Part shown: in pieces, positions 8,325 through 17,327 of the stretch
How positions within the stretch are numbered: position 1 is the stretch's first letter
Layout: the number at the start of each line of letters is the position of its first letter
Assembly: GCF_013415885.1 (NCBI RefSeq)
Contig: NZ_CP058910.1
Coordinates: 558,001 to 622,000, forward strand
Reading direction: 5' to 3'
Length of the DNA: 64,000 nucleotides
Source of the DNA: Halosimplex rubrum
Lineage (GTDB): Archaea; Halobacteriota; Halobacteria; Halobacteriales; Haloarculaceae
Notes under the pieces: model-generated
Databases searched by the model: none
Told to the model about the DNA's origin: nothing
What the model saw: only the letters and a program-made list of their open reading frames with translations
Made by a program: the position numbers and the translations under genes

Positions 8325-8906
8325 ATGACCGACCTGCACACAGAACTGGCCGACGCCCGGAACGTCCTGCTGTGCGCGCCGTCGATGAGCGGCGGCGAGG
8401 CCGAGGCCTGTACGGACCTGCTGATCCCGTCGAACCCGGCGGGCGCGACCGCGCTGTGGGTGACCTTCCGGAGCGACGCGACCGACTGCGTCGACCAGTG
8501 GGTCGCCGAGACCGACGAGCGGCCAGCCGAGGCGGCGGTCGTCGTCGTCGGCGAATCGCCGGGGAGTCGGCCCGACGGCGTCACCGTCGAACACGTCTCC
8601 TCGCCGAGCGACCTGACGGGTCTGGGGATCACTATCGGCGAGTTGCTCTCGGGATGGGAGACGCCGCCGGTCGTCTGCTTCGACTCCCTGACGGCGTTGC
8701 TCCAGTACGTCGACGTGGAGACCGCCTACGAGTTCCTCCACGCGGTCACCGGCCAGCTGTACGCCGCCGACGCGCGGGCGCACTTCCACATCGACCCGAC
8801 CGCTCACGACCGCACGACCGTCGACAGCATCGCCTCGCTGTTCGACGCCGTCGTCGAGTTCGGCGACGACGGCCCCGAGACCCGCAAGCGCCACCTCCTG
8901 CAGTAA
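8325..8906 (+). CDS. RecA/KaiC-like fold protein lacking a Walker A motif (DUF7504-like)
   Basis: The 193-residue protein begins ARNVLLCAPSMSGGEAEACTDLL, where a P-loop GxxxxGKS would be expected in KaiC/RadA proteins. Here the loop is degenerate (APSMSGGEAEA) and has no Lys. Further on are alternating beta strands and a Walker B-like PPVVCFDSLTALLQYVD. This matches the haloarchaeal family of KaiC-like proteins that have lost ATP binding, often linked to signalling or regulation. The call rests on fold pattern only. The ATG is preceded by an AT-rich gattttga about 40 nt upstream. Confidence 0.6.
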   Translation: MTDLHTELADARNVLLCAPSMSGGEAEACTDLLIPSNPAGATALWVTFRSDATDCVDQWVAETDERPAEAAVVVVGESPGSRPDGVTVEHVSSPSDLTGLGITIGELLSGWETPPVVCFDSLTALLQYVDVETAYEFLHAVTGQLYAADARAHFHIDPTAHDRTTVDSIASLFDAVVEFGDDGPETRKRHLLQ

Positions 8907-8938
8907 CTTCTGACACCCGTTCGTTCTGTTCTTTCGAT

Positions 8939-8947
8939 AACTTTATG
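8939..8947 (+). promoter_or_regulatory. TATA-like box of the MinD-linked cluster
   Basis: The motif aactttatg stands out in GC-rich sequence 26-34 nt before the GTG at 8973, which fits leaderless transcription of the 8973-10186 gene pair. Confidence 0.5.
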
Positions 8948-8972
8948 TCGGGAGAGGATACAATCGCCGCCC

Positions 8973-9311
8973 GTGCTACTGGTGGTGACCTATTCGCGGG
9001 CGGCGCGGGGGACGCTCCGGAACATCTGCCGAACCCACGAGGAGGTCGTCGTCCGGCGGTTCGGGCGGGTGGCGCTTTTGGCCGAGACGGAGTTCGCGGC
9101 GTTCCAGGCGCTGCGGCTCCGCGAGAAACACGGGGGCGACGTGCAGGTCGAGCGGACGCGGCCGTTCAACGAGTACGAGGCCGTCGACGAGTCGATCAGG
9201 GAGGCCGCGACGGCCTACGAGGGTCGCGACCGGCCGGCGCTGCCCTACGCGACGTTCGCCGACGGGAGCGCCCATCCCGACCCCGATCGGATGCGCGACG
9301 TCGAATTATGA
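8973..9311 (+). CDS. Conserved haloarchaeal hypothetical protein (MinD-linked cluster, gene 1)
   Basis: A 112-residue protein with start GTG. It opens with a beta strand (LLVVTYSRAARGTLRNIC), then a basic helix region (HEEVVVRRFGRV), and ends in an acidic tail. There are no membrane segments. The stop codon overlaps the next ATG in an ATGA, so translation of the two is coupled. I know of no experimental function. The basic R-R-F-G patch could contact nucleic acid, but that is only a guess. Confidence 0.65.
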   Translation: MLLVVTYSRAARGTLRNICRTHEEVVVRRFGRVALLAETEFAAFQALRLREKHGGDVQVERTRPFNEYEAVDESIREAATAYEGRDRPALPYATFADGSAHPDPDRMRDVEL

Positions 9312-10186
9312 GCGAACGGGTGCGATTCACGCCGGGACCGGACGGCGAGTCCGCGAGCGGCCGGGTCGTGGACCTGCGCGACCGAGGGCTCGATCGCGAC
9401 CGGGTCGCCGCGGCGGTGCGGCGCGAGTCGCCGACCGGCGACGGCGAGGCCGAAGAGCCGCCCGGCCCGGTCGTCGACTGTCCGCGGCCGCGACCCGTCC
9501 ACGACCACGTCGGACTCCTGGGCCCGTCGATGTGTGTTCGGGTCCGGACCGCGCTGGCCGCGGCGGCGCGGTCGCGGGGCGGGGAGACACCCCAAGACGA
9601 GGCGCTCGCCGACGTACGCGAGGAACTGGCCGAGCTGACCGTCCCGGAGCCGCCGGATCTGGACGCGCCCAGGGAGCGGCTGGCGGGGACCGACGACGCC
9701 GTCGATCGGATCCGCGAGCGGGTGGCGGCGCTGCGCGGGCGGATCCAGGCCGGCCGCGAGGCGGGCCGGGACGTGAACGACCTGGAGGCCGAGCTGGCCG
9801 AGGCGACCCGCGAACTCAGCGAGCGCGAGACCGAGCGGGCCGCCGCGCGGGAGGCCGTCGAGCGGGCCGAGCGACTCGCTCGCGAGAGCCGCGACGCCCG
9901 CGAGCGCCGGCGGCGACTCGAAGACCGAAAGGCGAACCTCGAACGGCGCGCCCGCGCGCACCTCGTCGAGCGGATCCGCGAGGAGTACGAGCGGGCGCTC
10001 GCGGCGGTGCCCGGTGGGCCCGACGATACCGAGGACGAGGACCCGTTCGCGGTTCGGGGGGTCACCGCGGCGCTCGCAGTAGGGCGGGTCGCCGCGTTTC
10101 GAGCGCCGGTCGTGGTGGCCTGCGACCGGTTCGAGAGCGGTGCGGCGGCCGTCGAGTGGCTGGACGCGACCGTGATCCGGGTCTGA
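9308..10186 (+). CDS. Coiled-coil conserved haloarchaeal protein (MinD-linked cluster, gene 2)
   Basis: A 292-residue protein with a globular N-terminal region (VRFTPGPDGESASG, then VDCPRPRPVHDHVGLLGP). A long heptad-rich coiled coil follows from about residue 100 to 230, dominated by Glu/Arg/Ala (TRELSERETERAAAREAVE). A short C-terminal globular domain with hydrophobic strands closes it (VVVACDRFESGAAAVEWLD). The start is the ATG overlapping the previous stop; the frame is open further upstream but only as antisense-like sequence. The coiled coil suggests a scaffold or oligomerisation role with its neighbours. Confidence 0.7.
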   Translation: MSERVRFTPGPDGESASGRVVDLRDRGLDRDRVAAAVRRESPTGDGEAEEPPGPVVDCPRPRPVHDHVGLLGPSMCVRVRTALAAAARSRGGETPQDEALADVREELAELTVPEPPDLDAPRERLAGTDDAVDRIRERVAALRGRIQAGREAGRDVNDLEAELAEATRELSERETERAAAREAVERAERLARESRDARERRRRLEDRKANLERRARAHLVERIREEYERALAAVPGGPDDTEDEDPFAVRGVTAALAVGRVAAFRAPVVVACDRFESGAAAVEWLDATVIRV

Positions 10187-10243
10187 GCGGAGGCGGTCGC
10201 GCGGGCTCCGCCGGGAGGGCACGGAGTCGGGGACCGTCCGTGA

Positions 10244-10251
10244 GTTTATAT
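10244..10251 (+). promoter_or_regulatory. TATA-like box before the MinD-proximal gene pair
   Basis: The motif gtttatat lies 24-31 nt before the ATG at 10275 and is the only AT-rich stretch in the 88-nt gap. It suggests a second promoter within the cluster. Confidence 0.5.
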
Positions 10252-10274
10252 CGGAACGGGCGACCAGCGCCGCC

Positions 10275-11102
10275 ATGGTCACGCTCGAGTGGAGTTGCGA
10301 ACGGAGCGACGGAGTGACGCTCGTCTCGCTCGTCGTCGCGGCCGACCGTCCCTGTCGGGTACGCGTCGAGAACCGGCTGGACGGCCCGGTGTGGCCGCCG
10401 CGACGGCGCGGACAGCCGGCGGCCGGCTGGGACGGCGACGCGTTCGCCGGACGGGTCCCGGCCGACGGGCGGCTGACGGTCGGCTACGCGACACCGGCCC
10501 GGCCCGCGGACCCGCCCGCGGAGGTCGTCTCGACGGTCCCGGCGGCGGAAGTCGACGAGGAGTCCGAGCCTCGGTCTACGGAACCGGCGCCCGCGGTCGA
10601 GTCGACGCCGGCCGGCGTCGTCCGCGACCTCGGCGACCCCGTCGTCCCGCGGGACAGCGTTCCCGTCCCCGAAGTCGTCCCTCCGGAACCCTCGGACGGA
10701 GCCGCCACGGCACGGGAGGTCGGCGGTGAGGGCGGGACGGCGCGTGGACGGACACGGGCGGCCAGCGACACGACGCAGTCGACCGACGCGGCCGGGGACT
10801 CGGAACGGTTCGTCGTCCCGGGCGCCGTCCGGGCGTGGCTCCGCGATGTCGACGAGCGACTCGACGCGACTCCCGTCGAAACGGGACGACCGGACGGTGA
10901 CGCGAGCGCAGACGGTGGTCTCGAGGCGGCCGTCGCGGCGGACCGGCGAGCGTTGCGGCGGGTTCGCGACCGGATCGACGAGTTGCTCGCCCGTGCGGGT
11001 GAGAGCGGCCGTGACGGCCAGACCGCGGGTCGAGCCGGCGAACGGGTCGGCGGAGGCGGGGCCGACGGCCGCGAGACGCGGGTCGACGGCGGGGGGCCAT
11101 GA
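10275..11102 (+). CDS. Conserved haloarchaeal hypothetical protein (MinD-linked cluster, gene 3)
   Basis: A 275-residue protein. The first 80 residues form a beta-rich domain (VTLEWSCERSDGVTLVSLVV, VRVENRLDGPVWPPRR). A long Pro/Glu/Thr-rich, probably disordered linker (about 80-180) follows, then a helical C-terminal segment (LEAAVAADRRALRRVRDRIDELL). It ends CCATGA, overlapping the start of the MinD-like ATPase by 4 nt, so the two are translationally coupled. That coupling makes it a candidate partner or adaptor of the ATPase, which is inference. Confidence 0.65.
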   Translation: MVTLEWSCERSDGVTLVSLVVAADRPCRVRVENRLDGPVWPPRRRGQPAAGWDGDAFAGRVPADGRLTVGYATPARPADPPAEVVSTVPAAEVDEESEPRSTEPAPAVESTPAGVVRDLGDPVVPRDSVPVPEVVPPEPSDGAATAREVGGEGGTARGRTRAASDTTQSTDAAGDSERFVVPGAVRAWLRDVDERLDATPVETGRPDGDASADGGLEAAVAADRRALRRVRDRIDELLARAGESGRDGQTAGRAGERVGGGGADGRETRVDGGGP

Positions 11103-11779
11103 TCCTCGCCGTCGTCGGCGGGAAGGGCGGCGTCGGCAAGTCGACGGTGGCGTACAACCTCGGTGCGGAGCTGGACGCGGTCGTCGTCGACGCGGACCTG
11201 GCGATGGCGGACCTACCGGTCGACCGGGGACCGGACCTGCACGACGTACTCGCCGGCCGGGCCGACGCGGTCGAGGCCGTCAGGGAGAGCGGGCCGGTCG
11301 CGCTGCTGCCCTGCGGGCGCTCGCTGGCCGGCGCGCGGGCCTGCGAGCCGACGGAGCTCGTCGCGGCGGTCGAGACGGTCCGCGACGAGTACGGCCGCGT
11401 CGTCGTCGACTGTCCGGCGGGGATGTGCGGCGACGTGGGGCTGGGCCTGCTCGTCGCCGAGGCCTGCGTCCTCGTGACCCAGCCCGCGCCGCCGGCGCTG
11501 GGCGACGCCCTCCGTGCTCGGGCGCTCGCCCGCGAACTCGACGCCGGGCTGGCCGCCATCGTCCTGAACCGCGCGAGCGAGACGTCGCCGACGGAGCTGG
11601 TAGCCCGGGAACTCGGGGGTCCCGTCGCGACGGTCCCCGAATCGACCGCGGTCGCCGACGCGCAGGCCGCCGGCGTCCCGGTGGGGGTTCACCGCCCGGA
11701 ATCGCCGGCCGCGGACGCCTTCGCGGACCTCGCCGAGACCGTCGAACGAGCGTGTCGACCGCACGGGAGGGTCGCTTGA
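11099..11779 (+). CDS. MinD/ParA-superfamily ATPase (MinD1-like)
   Basis: A 226-residue P-loop ATPase with the deviant Walker A KGGVGKST at residues 8-15 including the signature Lys, a switch I-like DADLAMADLP and Walker B VVVDCPAGM. Such ATPases dimerise on ATP and position proteins or polar structures. Haloarchaea have several MinD paralogues that act in cell polarity rather than Z-ring placement. As I recall, Haloferax minD1 also lies a few genes from mcm, so this is probably its orthologue. I see no clear amphipathic membrane-targeting helix at the C terminus, which ends in RPHGRVA. Confidence 0.85.
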   Translation: MILAVVGGKGGVGKSTVAYNLGAELDAVVVDADLAMADLPVDRGPDLHDVLAGRADAVEAVRESGPVALLPCGRSLAGARACEPTELVAAVETVRDEYGRVVVDCPAGMCGDVGLGLLVAEACVLVTQPAPPALGDALRARALARELDAGLAAIVLNRASETSPTELVARELGGPVATVPESTAVADAQAAGVPVGVHRPESPAADAFADLAETVERACRPHGRVA

Positions 11780-11818
11780 AGCGGGCGAGAACGGACGAGG
11801 AACGTGAGACGCGCCCGG

Positions 11819-13759
11819 TCAGTCGTCGAGCGCGTCGGCGCGGCGTTCGATCCGGTCGACGAACGCTTCGGGCAGCGACTGCACGTCGCCGACCTGGACC
11901 TGCCAGAGCGTGGCGTAGAGACCGTCGCGGCCGAGCAGGTCCTCGTGAGAACCCTGCTCGACGACTTCGCCGTCGTCGAGGACGACGATGCGGTCGGCGT
12001 CCTTGACCGTCGAGAGGCGGTGAGCGACGACGAGCGTGGTGCGGTCGGCGACGACGGACTCGATGGAGCGCTGGATGAGCGCCTCGGTCTCGTTGTCGAC
12101 GTGGCTGGTCGCCTCGTCGAGGACGAGGATCGCCGGATCGTGGAGCATGACGCGGGCGAGACAGATCCGCTGGCGCTGGCCGCCCGAGAGTTTCACGCCG
12201 CGTTCGCCGATGGTCGTGTCGATGCCGTCCGGCAGGTCCGCGACGAACGCGTCGGCCTCGGCGCGTTCGAGCGCCGCCCGGACGGCGTCGGCGTCCGCCT
12301 CGGGACTCCCGTAGGCGACGTTCTCGCGGATCGTCCCCGAGAAGAGGAACGGGTCCTGGCCGATGAACCCGACCGCGCCGCGGAGGCTCTCCAGCGTCAG
12401 ATCGCGCACGTCCGTCCCGTCCACGCGGACCGACCCCTCGTCCACGTCGTAGAAGCGGACGAGCAGCTTGAGGAGGGTGGACTTGCCGGCGCCGGTCGGC
12501 CCGACGATGCCGACGGTCTCGCCGGGTTCGACGTCGAAGCTCACGTCCTCGACGACGGGGCCGGCGGCCGCGCCGTCCCCGCCGGGCGCGTCGTCGCGCT
12601 CGCTCTCCGGATAGCTGAAGGTCACGTCCTCGTAGCCGACGCGGCCGCGGACGTCGGTCAACCCGGTGGCGTCGTCGCGCTCCTCGACGGACTGGGCGGC
12701 GGTCCGGACGCCCAGCAGGCGCTGGGCGGAGGCGTCGGCGCTCGAATAGCTCTCGACGACGCTCGCGACCTCCTGGAGCGGCCAGCTGAGGTGCTGGACG
12801 TAGATCAGGTAGGTGACTAAGGCCCCGGTCGTCAGCGGCTCGGTGAACGGTCCGGGCGGCCCCTCGACCACCCAGAACGCACCGACGCCGAAGGTCAGCG
12901 CGACGGCGACGCCGGTCAGGAAGCGCATCATCGGGTAGTGGTACGACCCCAGGTCGATGGCGTCGAGGAAGGCGTCGACCACGTTCTGTGAGGACCGCTC
13001 GACGCGCTCGCGTTCGTGCGGTTCGGCGGTGTAGGCCTTCACGACCGAGATCCCGCTGATCGAGGCGCGCAGCTGGGCGTTGAGTTTGCCCTGGGTCTCG
13101 CGGACGCGGCCGTAGATCTCGCCGATGTACCGCGAGAAGACGTAGTTGGCGACGACGATGACGGGCGTGACGGCGAGCGCGACGATGGCGAACTGCCAGT
13201 TCAACAGCGCCATGAGGACGGCGTAGGCGGTCAGGCGGGTGACGACGGTCAGCGCGTCGTCGATGGTATCCGTGAAAAAGCCCTCCATCGCGTCGACGTC
13301 GTTGTTGAGGATGCTCATCACTTCGCCGGTCTGGTGGTCGTCGAAAAAGTCCATCTCCAGGCGCTGGACGGTGTCGTAGGCGTCGACGCGCACGTCGTGT
13401 TGGAGCCGGTAGGCGAACACCCCCCAGAGCAGCGAGCGGGTCCACTCGACGGCCTGCCCCACGACCGATATCGTCAGGATCAGGCCGACGAGGAGGGACA
13501 GCTGGCCGAGTTGAGTCTCGGGGACCAGCCCGGAGGAGACCAGCGGGAGCGTGAACGGGGTGGTGTCGCTGAAGACGGTGTCGAACAGGTAGCCGACGAT
13601 CAGCGGGTTGGCGTGGCCGGGGAGCATCCAGAGCAGTCGGACGACCAGTCCGGCCAGCGCGTAGGGGAGGTGCGGACGGCCGTACTCGCGCAGGAGCGCG
13701 AGCACCGGCCAATCGGCGTCGGCGCGGTAGGGGTCGCCGCCGTCCTCGGTGGCGCTCAT
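11819..13759 (-). CDS. ABC-type exporter half-transporter (membrane plus ATPase), subunit 2
   Basis: A 646-residue type I exporter half: six transmembrane helices in the first 340 residues, then a nucleotide-binding domain. The ATPase has Walker A GPTGAGKST, signature LSGGQRQR, Walker B ILVLDEATSHVDNE and H-loop VVAHRLSTV, all intact. Its start overlaps the stop of the upstream paralogue in an ATGA, so the two are made together, probably as a heterodimer of the MsbA/MDR/BmrCD type exporting lipids or hydrophobic compounds. Neither site is degenerate, so both could hydrolyse ATP. Confidence 0.9.
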   Translation of the reverse strand: MSATEDGGDPYRADADWPVLALLREYGRPHLPYALAGLVVRLLWMLPGHANPLIVGYLFDTVFSDTTPFTLPLVSSGLVPETQLGQLSLLVGLILTISVVGQAVEWTRSLLWGVFAYRLQHDVRVDAYDTVQRLEMDFFDDHQTGEVMSILNNDVDAMEGFFTDTIDDALTVVTRLTAYAVLMALLNWQFAIVALAVTPVIVVANYVFSRYIGEIYGRVRETQGKLNAQLRASISGISVVKAYTAEPHERERVERSSQNVVDAFLDAIDLGSYHYPMMRFLTGVAVALTFGVGAFWVVEGPPGPFTEPLTTGALVTYLIYVQHLSWPLQEVASVVESYSSADASAQRLLGVRTAAQSVEERDDATGLTDVRGRVGYEDVTFSYPESERDDAPGGDGAAAGPVVEDVSFDVEPGETVGIVGPTGAGKSTLLKLLVRFYDVDEGSVRVDGTDVRDLTLESLRGAVGFIGQDPFLFSGTIRENVAYGSPEADADAVRAALERAEADAFVADLPDGIDTTIGERGVKLSGGQRQRICLARVMLHDPAILVLDEATSHVDNETEALIQRSIESVVADRTTLVVAHRLSTVKDADRIVVLDDGEVVEQGSHEDLLGRDGLYATLWQVQVGDVQSLPEAFVDRIERRADALDD

Positions 13760-15666
13760 GCCGACTCACCTCGACGAACGCGCTCTAAGAACGCGTCGGG
13801 CAGCGCGGTCACGTCACCGACCTGGACGTGCCAGAGGTTGGCGTAGAGCCCGTCCCGCTCCAGTAGTTGCTCGTGTGTGCCGCGTTCGGCGATCTCGCCG
13901 TCGTCGACCACGAGGATGCGGTCGGCGTCGCGCACCGTCGAGAGCCGATGGGCGACGACGAAGGTGGTGCGGTCGGCCGCGAGTTCGTCCAGCGTCCGCT
14001 GGATCAGGACCTCGGTCTCGTTGTCGACGTGGCTGGTCGCCTCGTCGAGGACGAGGATCGCCGGGTCGCGGAGGATGGCGCGGGCGATGGCGATCCGCTG
14101 GCGCTGGCCGCCCGAGAGTTTCACGCCGCGTTCGCCGACCATCGTGTCGTACTCCTCCGGAAGGTCGACGACGAACTCGTGGGCGCCCGCGAGTTTCGCC
14201 GCCTCGACGACCGCCTCGTCGGCGGCCTCGGGCCTGGCGTAGGCGACGTTCTCCCGCACCGTGCCGTAGAACAGGAACGGGTCCTGGCTGACGTAGCCGA
14301 TCGAGTCGCGGAGGCTCTCGACGGTCACGTCGCGCACGTCCGTCCCGTCGACGCCGATCGTCCCCCGGTCGGCGTCGTAGTACCGGAGCAAGAGCTTCAG
14401 GACCGTCGACTTGCCCGCTCCCGTGGGGCCGACGATCCCGACCGTCTCTCCCGGGTCCGCGTCGAAGGAGACGTTCGAGAGCGTCGGTTCGTCACGGCTG
14501 GGGTAGGTGAACGTCACGTCGTCGTAGGTGACTGCGCCGTCGGGGTCGGCCAGCTCGCGGGTGTCGGGGCGGTCGACGACGGCGTCGTGTTCGACGACGC
14601 CCTGTAGCCTGGTCGCGGCGGCCTTGCCGGTCTGGTAGGCGTCGACCACCTCGGCGACGCCCTGCATCGCCACCATGAGCGAGCCGACGTAGCGGTAGAA
14701 GACGTACAGCGCGCCGGGCGTGAGCACGCCGGTGAAAAACAGCGGCGGGCCGGAGATGACCCAGACGCCGCCGAGAACGAGCGTGAGGACGCGGGCGAGC
14801 TGTGAGACCGCTCGCGTGACGGGGTCCATCGTCGCCGACGCCCAGTGGGCGTCCCACTGGGCCGCTCGGTGGTCGCGGGAGGCGTCGCGGACGCGCTCGC
14901 GCTCGGTCGACTCGGTGCCGAACGCCTTGATGACCGAGACGCCGTCGATGTTGTTGTTCAGCCGGCTGTTGAGGTCGCCGACGCGCTCGCGGACGGCGAG
15001 CTGTTTGGGCTCGATCCACCGCGAGAAGCCGTAGCTCATGCCGAACAGGACGACCGGGACGAACGAGAGGACGATCGCGAGTTGCCAGTTGAGCCACAGC
15101 AGGTAGGCGTAGGAGGCGACGGCGACGGTCACCAGCGAGAGCCCGCGCGCGAGGACGCCGCCGACGAGCGACTGCAGCTCCTGGACGTCGTCGTTGAGGA
15201 CGCTCATCACCTCGCCGGTGTCGTGGCTGTCGAAGTACTCCATCTCCAGGCGCTGGACGGTGTCGAACACCTCCGTCCGGACCTCGTGCTGGAACGCCTG
15301 GGTGAACCGACCCAACACTCGTCGGCTCGTGAAGTTCAGGACGGCGACGGCCGCGAAACTCCCGAACAGCAGGGCCAGCGACAGGCGCAACTGCGCGCCC
15401 TGTCTCGTCGGCAGCCAGGCGTCCGGCACCAGCGGCAGTCGGAACGGGCCGCTCCCGAGCAGGACGGCGTCGATGGCGACGCCGATGAGCACCGTCTGGA
15501 GCCGGGACGGGAACTGTTCCGACGTCGACAGCGCCAATCCGCCGGCGAACGACTTCCAGTAGGGCCGCGCGTACTCGTCGAACAACCACACCACCGGATG
15601 CCGCGAGTCGTCGCCCGCACCGTCGCCCGGCACCGGCTCGCTCGACCCCTCGGCGTTCACGCCCAT
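13756..15666 (-). CDS. ABC-type exporter half-transporter (membrane plus ATPase), subunit 1
   Basis: A 636-residue paralogue of the downstream gene with the same layout: acidic N-terminal 30 residues, six transmembrane helices, then an ATPase with GPTGAGKST, LSGGQRQR, DEATSHVDNE and VVAHRLSTV. The ATG at 15666 is chosen because a TATA-like gtttaac lies 26-33 nt upstream. The open frame that continues upstream is antisense to the TFB gene. Canonical motifs in both halves argue for a symmetric rather than degenerate-site heterodimer. The substrate is unknown. Confidence 0.9.
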   Translation of the reverse strand: MGVNAEGSSEPVPGDGAGDDSRHPVVWLFDEYARPYWKSFAGGLALSTSEQFPSRLQTVLIGVAIDAVLLGSGPFRLPLVPDAWLPTRQGAQLRLSLALLFGSFAAVAVLNFTSRRVLGRFTQAFQHEVRTEVFDTVQRLEMEYFDSHDTGEVMSVLNDDVQELQSLVGGVLARGLSLVTVAVASYAYLLWLNWQLAIVLSFVPVVLFGMSYGFSRWIEPKQLAVRERVGDLNSRLNNNIDGVSVIKAFGTESTERERVRDASRDHRAAQWDAHWASATMDPVTRAVSQLARVLTLVLGGVWVISGPPLFFTGVLTPGALYVFYRYVGSLMVAMQGVAEVVDAYQTGKAAATRLQGVVEHDAVVDRPDTRELADPDGAVTYDDVTFTYPSRDEPTLSNVSFDADPGETVGIVGPTGAGKSTVLKLLLRYYDADRGTIGVDGTDVRDVTVESLRDSIGYVSQDPFLFYGTVRENVAYARPEAADEAVVEAAKLAGAHEFVVDLPEEYDTMVGERGVKLSGGQRQRIAIARAILRDPAILVLDEATSHVDNETEVLIQRTLDELAADRTTFVVAHRLSTVRDADRILVVDDGEIAERGTHEQLLERDGLYANLWHVQVGDVTALPDAFLERVRRGESA

Positions 15667-15691
15667 ATCGTCACTCGATTGATACCCGCGT

Positions 15692-15699
15692 GGTTTAAC
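15692..15699 (-). promoter_or_regulatory. TATA-like box of the ABC exporter operon
   Basis: Read on the minus strand the motif is gttaaacc, 26-33 nt before the ATG at 15666. It is the only AT-rich block between this operon and the TFB gene. Confidence 0.5.
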
Positions 15700-15755
15700 A
15701 GGATCGGCGGTGTGCGACACCGTCTCAGGCCGGTGGGGCGGTCGCGGCCGGGGGC

Positions 15756-16619
15756 TCAGTCGTCGGTCAGCGCCTGGTAGGTCGCCCGCAGCGTGACCGG
15801 CGTCACGTCGGCGGCGTCGGCCGCTTCGGCCTGGGTGAGCGGGTAGGTCCGCTCGTCGGCGGCGGTGTAGAGACAGCCGGCGGCGACGCCGGCGGGGTTG
15901 CGGCCGTCGACGTGGCCCAGGTCGCGGGCGCGCTCGACCAGCTCGCGGGCGCGGCCCTCCAGATCCTGCGGGAGGTCCAGCTCGCTGGCGAACCGCGCGA
16001 GGTACTCCGCGGGGTCGATCGGGCCGGTCGGGAGGCCGAGTTCGCGATTCAGGGCGTCGTACGCCGCCGAGAGTTCGGCCTTCGACGCACGGGCGTCGGC
16101 GACGACCTCGTCGACGGTACGGGAGACCTCGGCCGTGCGGCAGGTGGCGTAGACGGTCGCGGCGGCGAACCCCTCCAACGAGCGCCCGCGGAGCAGGTCC
16201 TCGTCCTGGGCGGACTCGAAGAGGACACAGGCCCGGTCGCGGATGTGGTCGGAGAGGCCGAGCGAGCCGACGAGCCGGCGGATCTCCGTGAAGCCGTACA
16301 CCTGGTTGCGCTCGGCCTTCGAGCCGACCTTCGTGCGGTTGTGCTGACGGCGCAGGCGGGCCATCCGCCGGCGTTTGCGACCCTTGAGACGGGTCGACCG
16401 GCCGATCTCCGTCGAGAGTCCGCGGTCGTGGCGCGACCGGGTGAGCGGAGCGCCCGTGCGTTCGCGGTTGGTGTCGTCGTCTTCGAACGAGCGCCACTCC
16501 GGGCCGTGGTCGATGTTGTCCTCGGCCACGACGAGGCCGCAGTTGGCACAGACCGTCTCGCTGTCGTCGCTTCGCAGACTCCCCTCGCATTCCGGGCACG
16601 CGGTCACTGTCGTGCTCAT
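15756..16619 (-). CDS. tfb: Transcription initiation factor IIB (TFB paralogue)
   Basis: A 287-residue TFB that recruits RNA polymerase to TBP-bound promoters. The N-terminal zinc ribbon is CPEC...CANCG (residues 8-29). The B-reader/linker contains WRSFEDDD and RSRHDRGLSTEIG, then a basic KGRKRRRMARLRRQ stretch. Two cyclin-fold repeats follow (GFTEIRRLVGSLGLSDHIRD and EYLARFASELDLP). It is somewhat shorter than the roughly 310-330 residues I expect of haloarchaeal TFBs. Haloarchaea carry several TFBs that select different promoters; which one this is cannot be told. A strong TATA-like box lies 25-34 nt upstream. Confidence 0.95.
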   Translation of the reverse strand: MSTTVTACPECEGSLRSDDSETVCANCGLVVAEDNIDHGPEWRSFEDDDTNRERTGAPLTRSRHDRGLSTEIGRSTRLKGRKRRRMARLRRQHNRTKVGSKAERNQVYGFTEIRRLVGSLGLSDHIRDRACVLFESAQDEDLLRGRSLEGFAAATVYATCRTAEVSRTVDEVVADARASKAELSAAYDALNRELGLPTGPIDPAEYLARFASELDLPQDLEGRARELVERARDLGHVDGRNPAGVAAGCLYTAADERTYPLTQAEAADAADVTPVTLRATYQALTDD

Positions 16620-16643
16620 ACACGACGGTTGGCCCGGAAGGGG

Positions 16644-16653
16644 GTTAATAAAC
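16644..16653 (-). promoter_or_regulatory. TATA-like box of tfb
   Basis: The minus-strand sequence gtttattaac is a near-ideal archaeal TATA element 25-34 nt before the tfb ATG, with GC-rich sequence on both sides. Confidence 0.6.
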
Positions 16654-16775
16654 GGTGCGGTGACCCCCCGTCTCGGCCCCTGTCGCGGCCGATCCACCGA
16701 CCGGTTACCGGTAGGTGGTGAGTCGACGGGGCGACCGGCAGCGCGAGCCGACGGCGGGCCGGTGATCGGTCGGGG

Positions 16776-17177
16776 CTACTGCTCGTCGATCCACTCGCGG
16801 GCCTCGCCCATGTCGCCGGCCATGACGTTGGTGTACGGGTGGTCCTGGGTCTGGTCGACGAACTCCTCCATCTCCATCTCGGAGATGACGCTGTCGGAGG
16901 TGACGGTGACGCTGTACCCGATACCGGCCTCGATCACCTTGGGGATCCACTCCTCCTGGAGCCACTCTTTGTCCGCGTCGTCGTGGGCCTGGATCCCGCT
17001 GGTGTCGATGATCATCTTCGACTTGTCGTTGCGCCGGACCACGTCGAGCAACTCGTTGCAGCCGTCGCGGAACGCCTGACCGGCCGCGAAATCGTCCCAC
17101 GTGTGGATTATCGCGTCGATATTCTCGTCGATCTCGATCGTGTACTTCTCCGTGTCCGCTGCGACCTGGCGCGGCAT
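16776..17177 (-). CDS. STAS/SpoIIAA-like domain protein
   Basis: A 133-residue acidic single-domain protein. Its alternating beta/alpha pattern (KYTIEIDENIDAIIHTWDDF, KSKMIIDTSGIQAHDDADK, GYSVTVTSDSV) and the D-T-S-G segment at the phospho-acceptor position resemble STAS / SpoIIAA-like (DUF3478-type) proteins. These often act as regulatory partners or lipid-binding sensors. Whether Ser in DTSG is phosphorylated cannot be judged. It is monocistronic, with a TATA-like tttgaat about 27-34 nt upstream. The 17178-17327 gap contains only AT-rich promoter-type sequence. Confidence 0.6.
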   Translation of the reverse strand: MPRQVAADTEKYTIEIDENIDAIIHTWDDFAAGQAFRDGCNELLDVVRRNDKSKMIIDTSGIQAHDDADKEWLQEEWIPKVIEAGIGYSVTVTSDSVISEMEMEEFVDQTQDHPYTNVMAGDMGEAREWIDEQ

Positions 17178-17327
17178 ACCTCACTGACTCCGATGCCCGA
17201 TATTCAAACCTCCCCTCACAGTATCAGAATCGATAAAACTGGCGTTTCAGGCGATGATGTGGGCGATATTAACGGACACGCGGAGATGACATCTCTTCTT
17301 GTGATGCTGTAGACTGGAATGGCGCGA

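Noticed and set aside
11280-13769. 829-codon minus-strand frame overlapping the ABC exporter
   Set aside because: Different frame from the ABC exporter, Arg-dominated, no domains.
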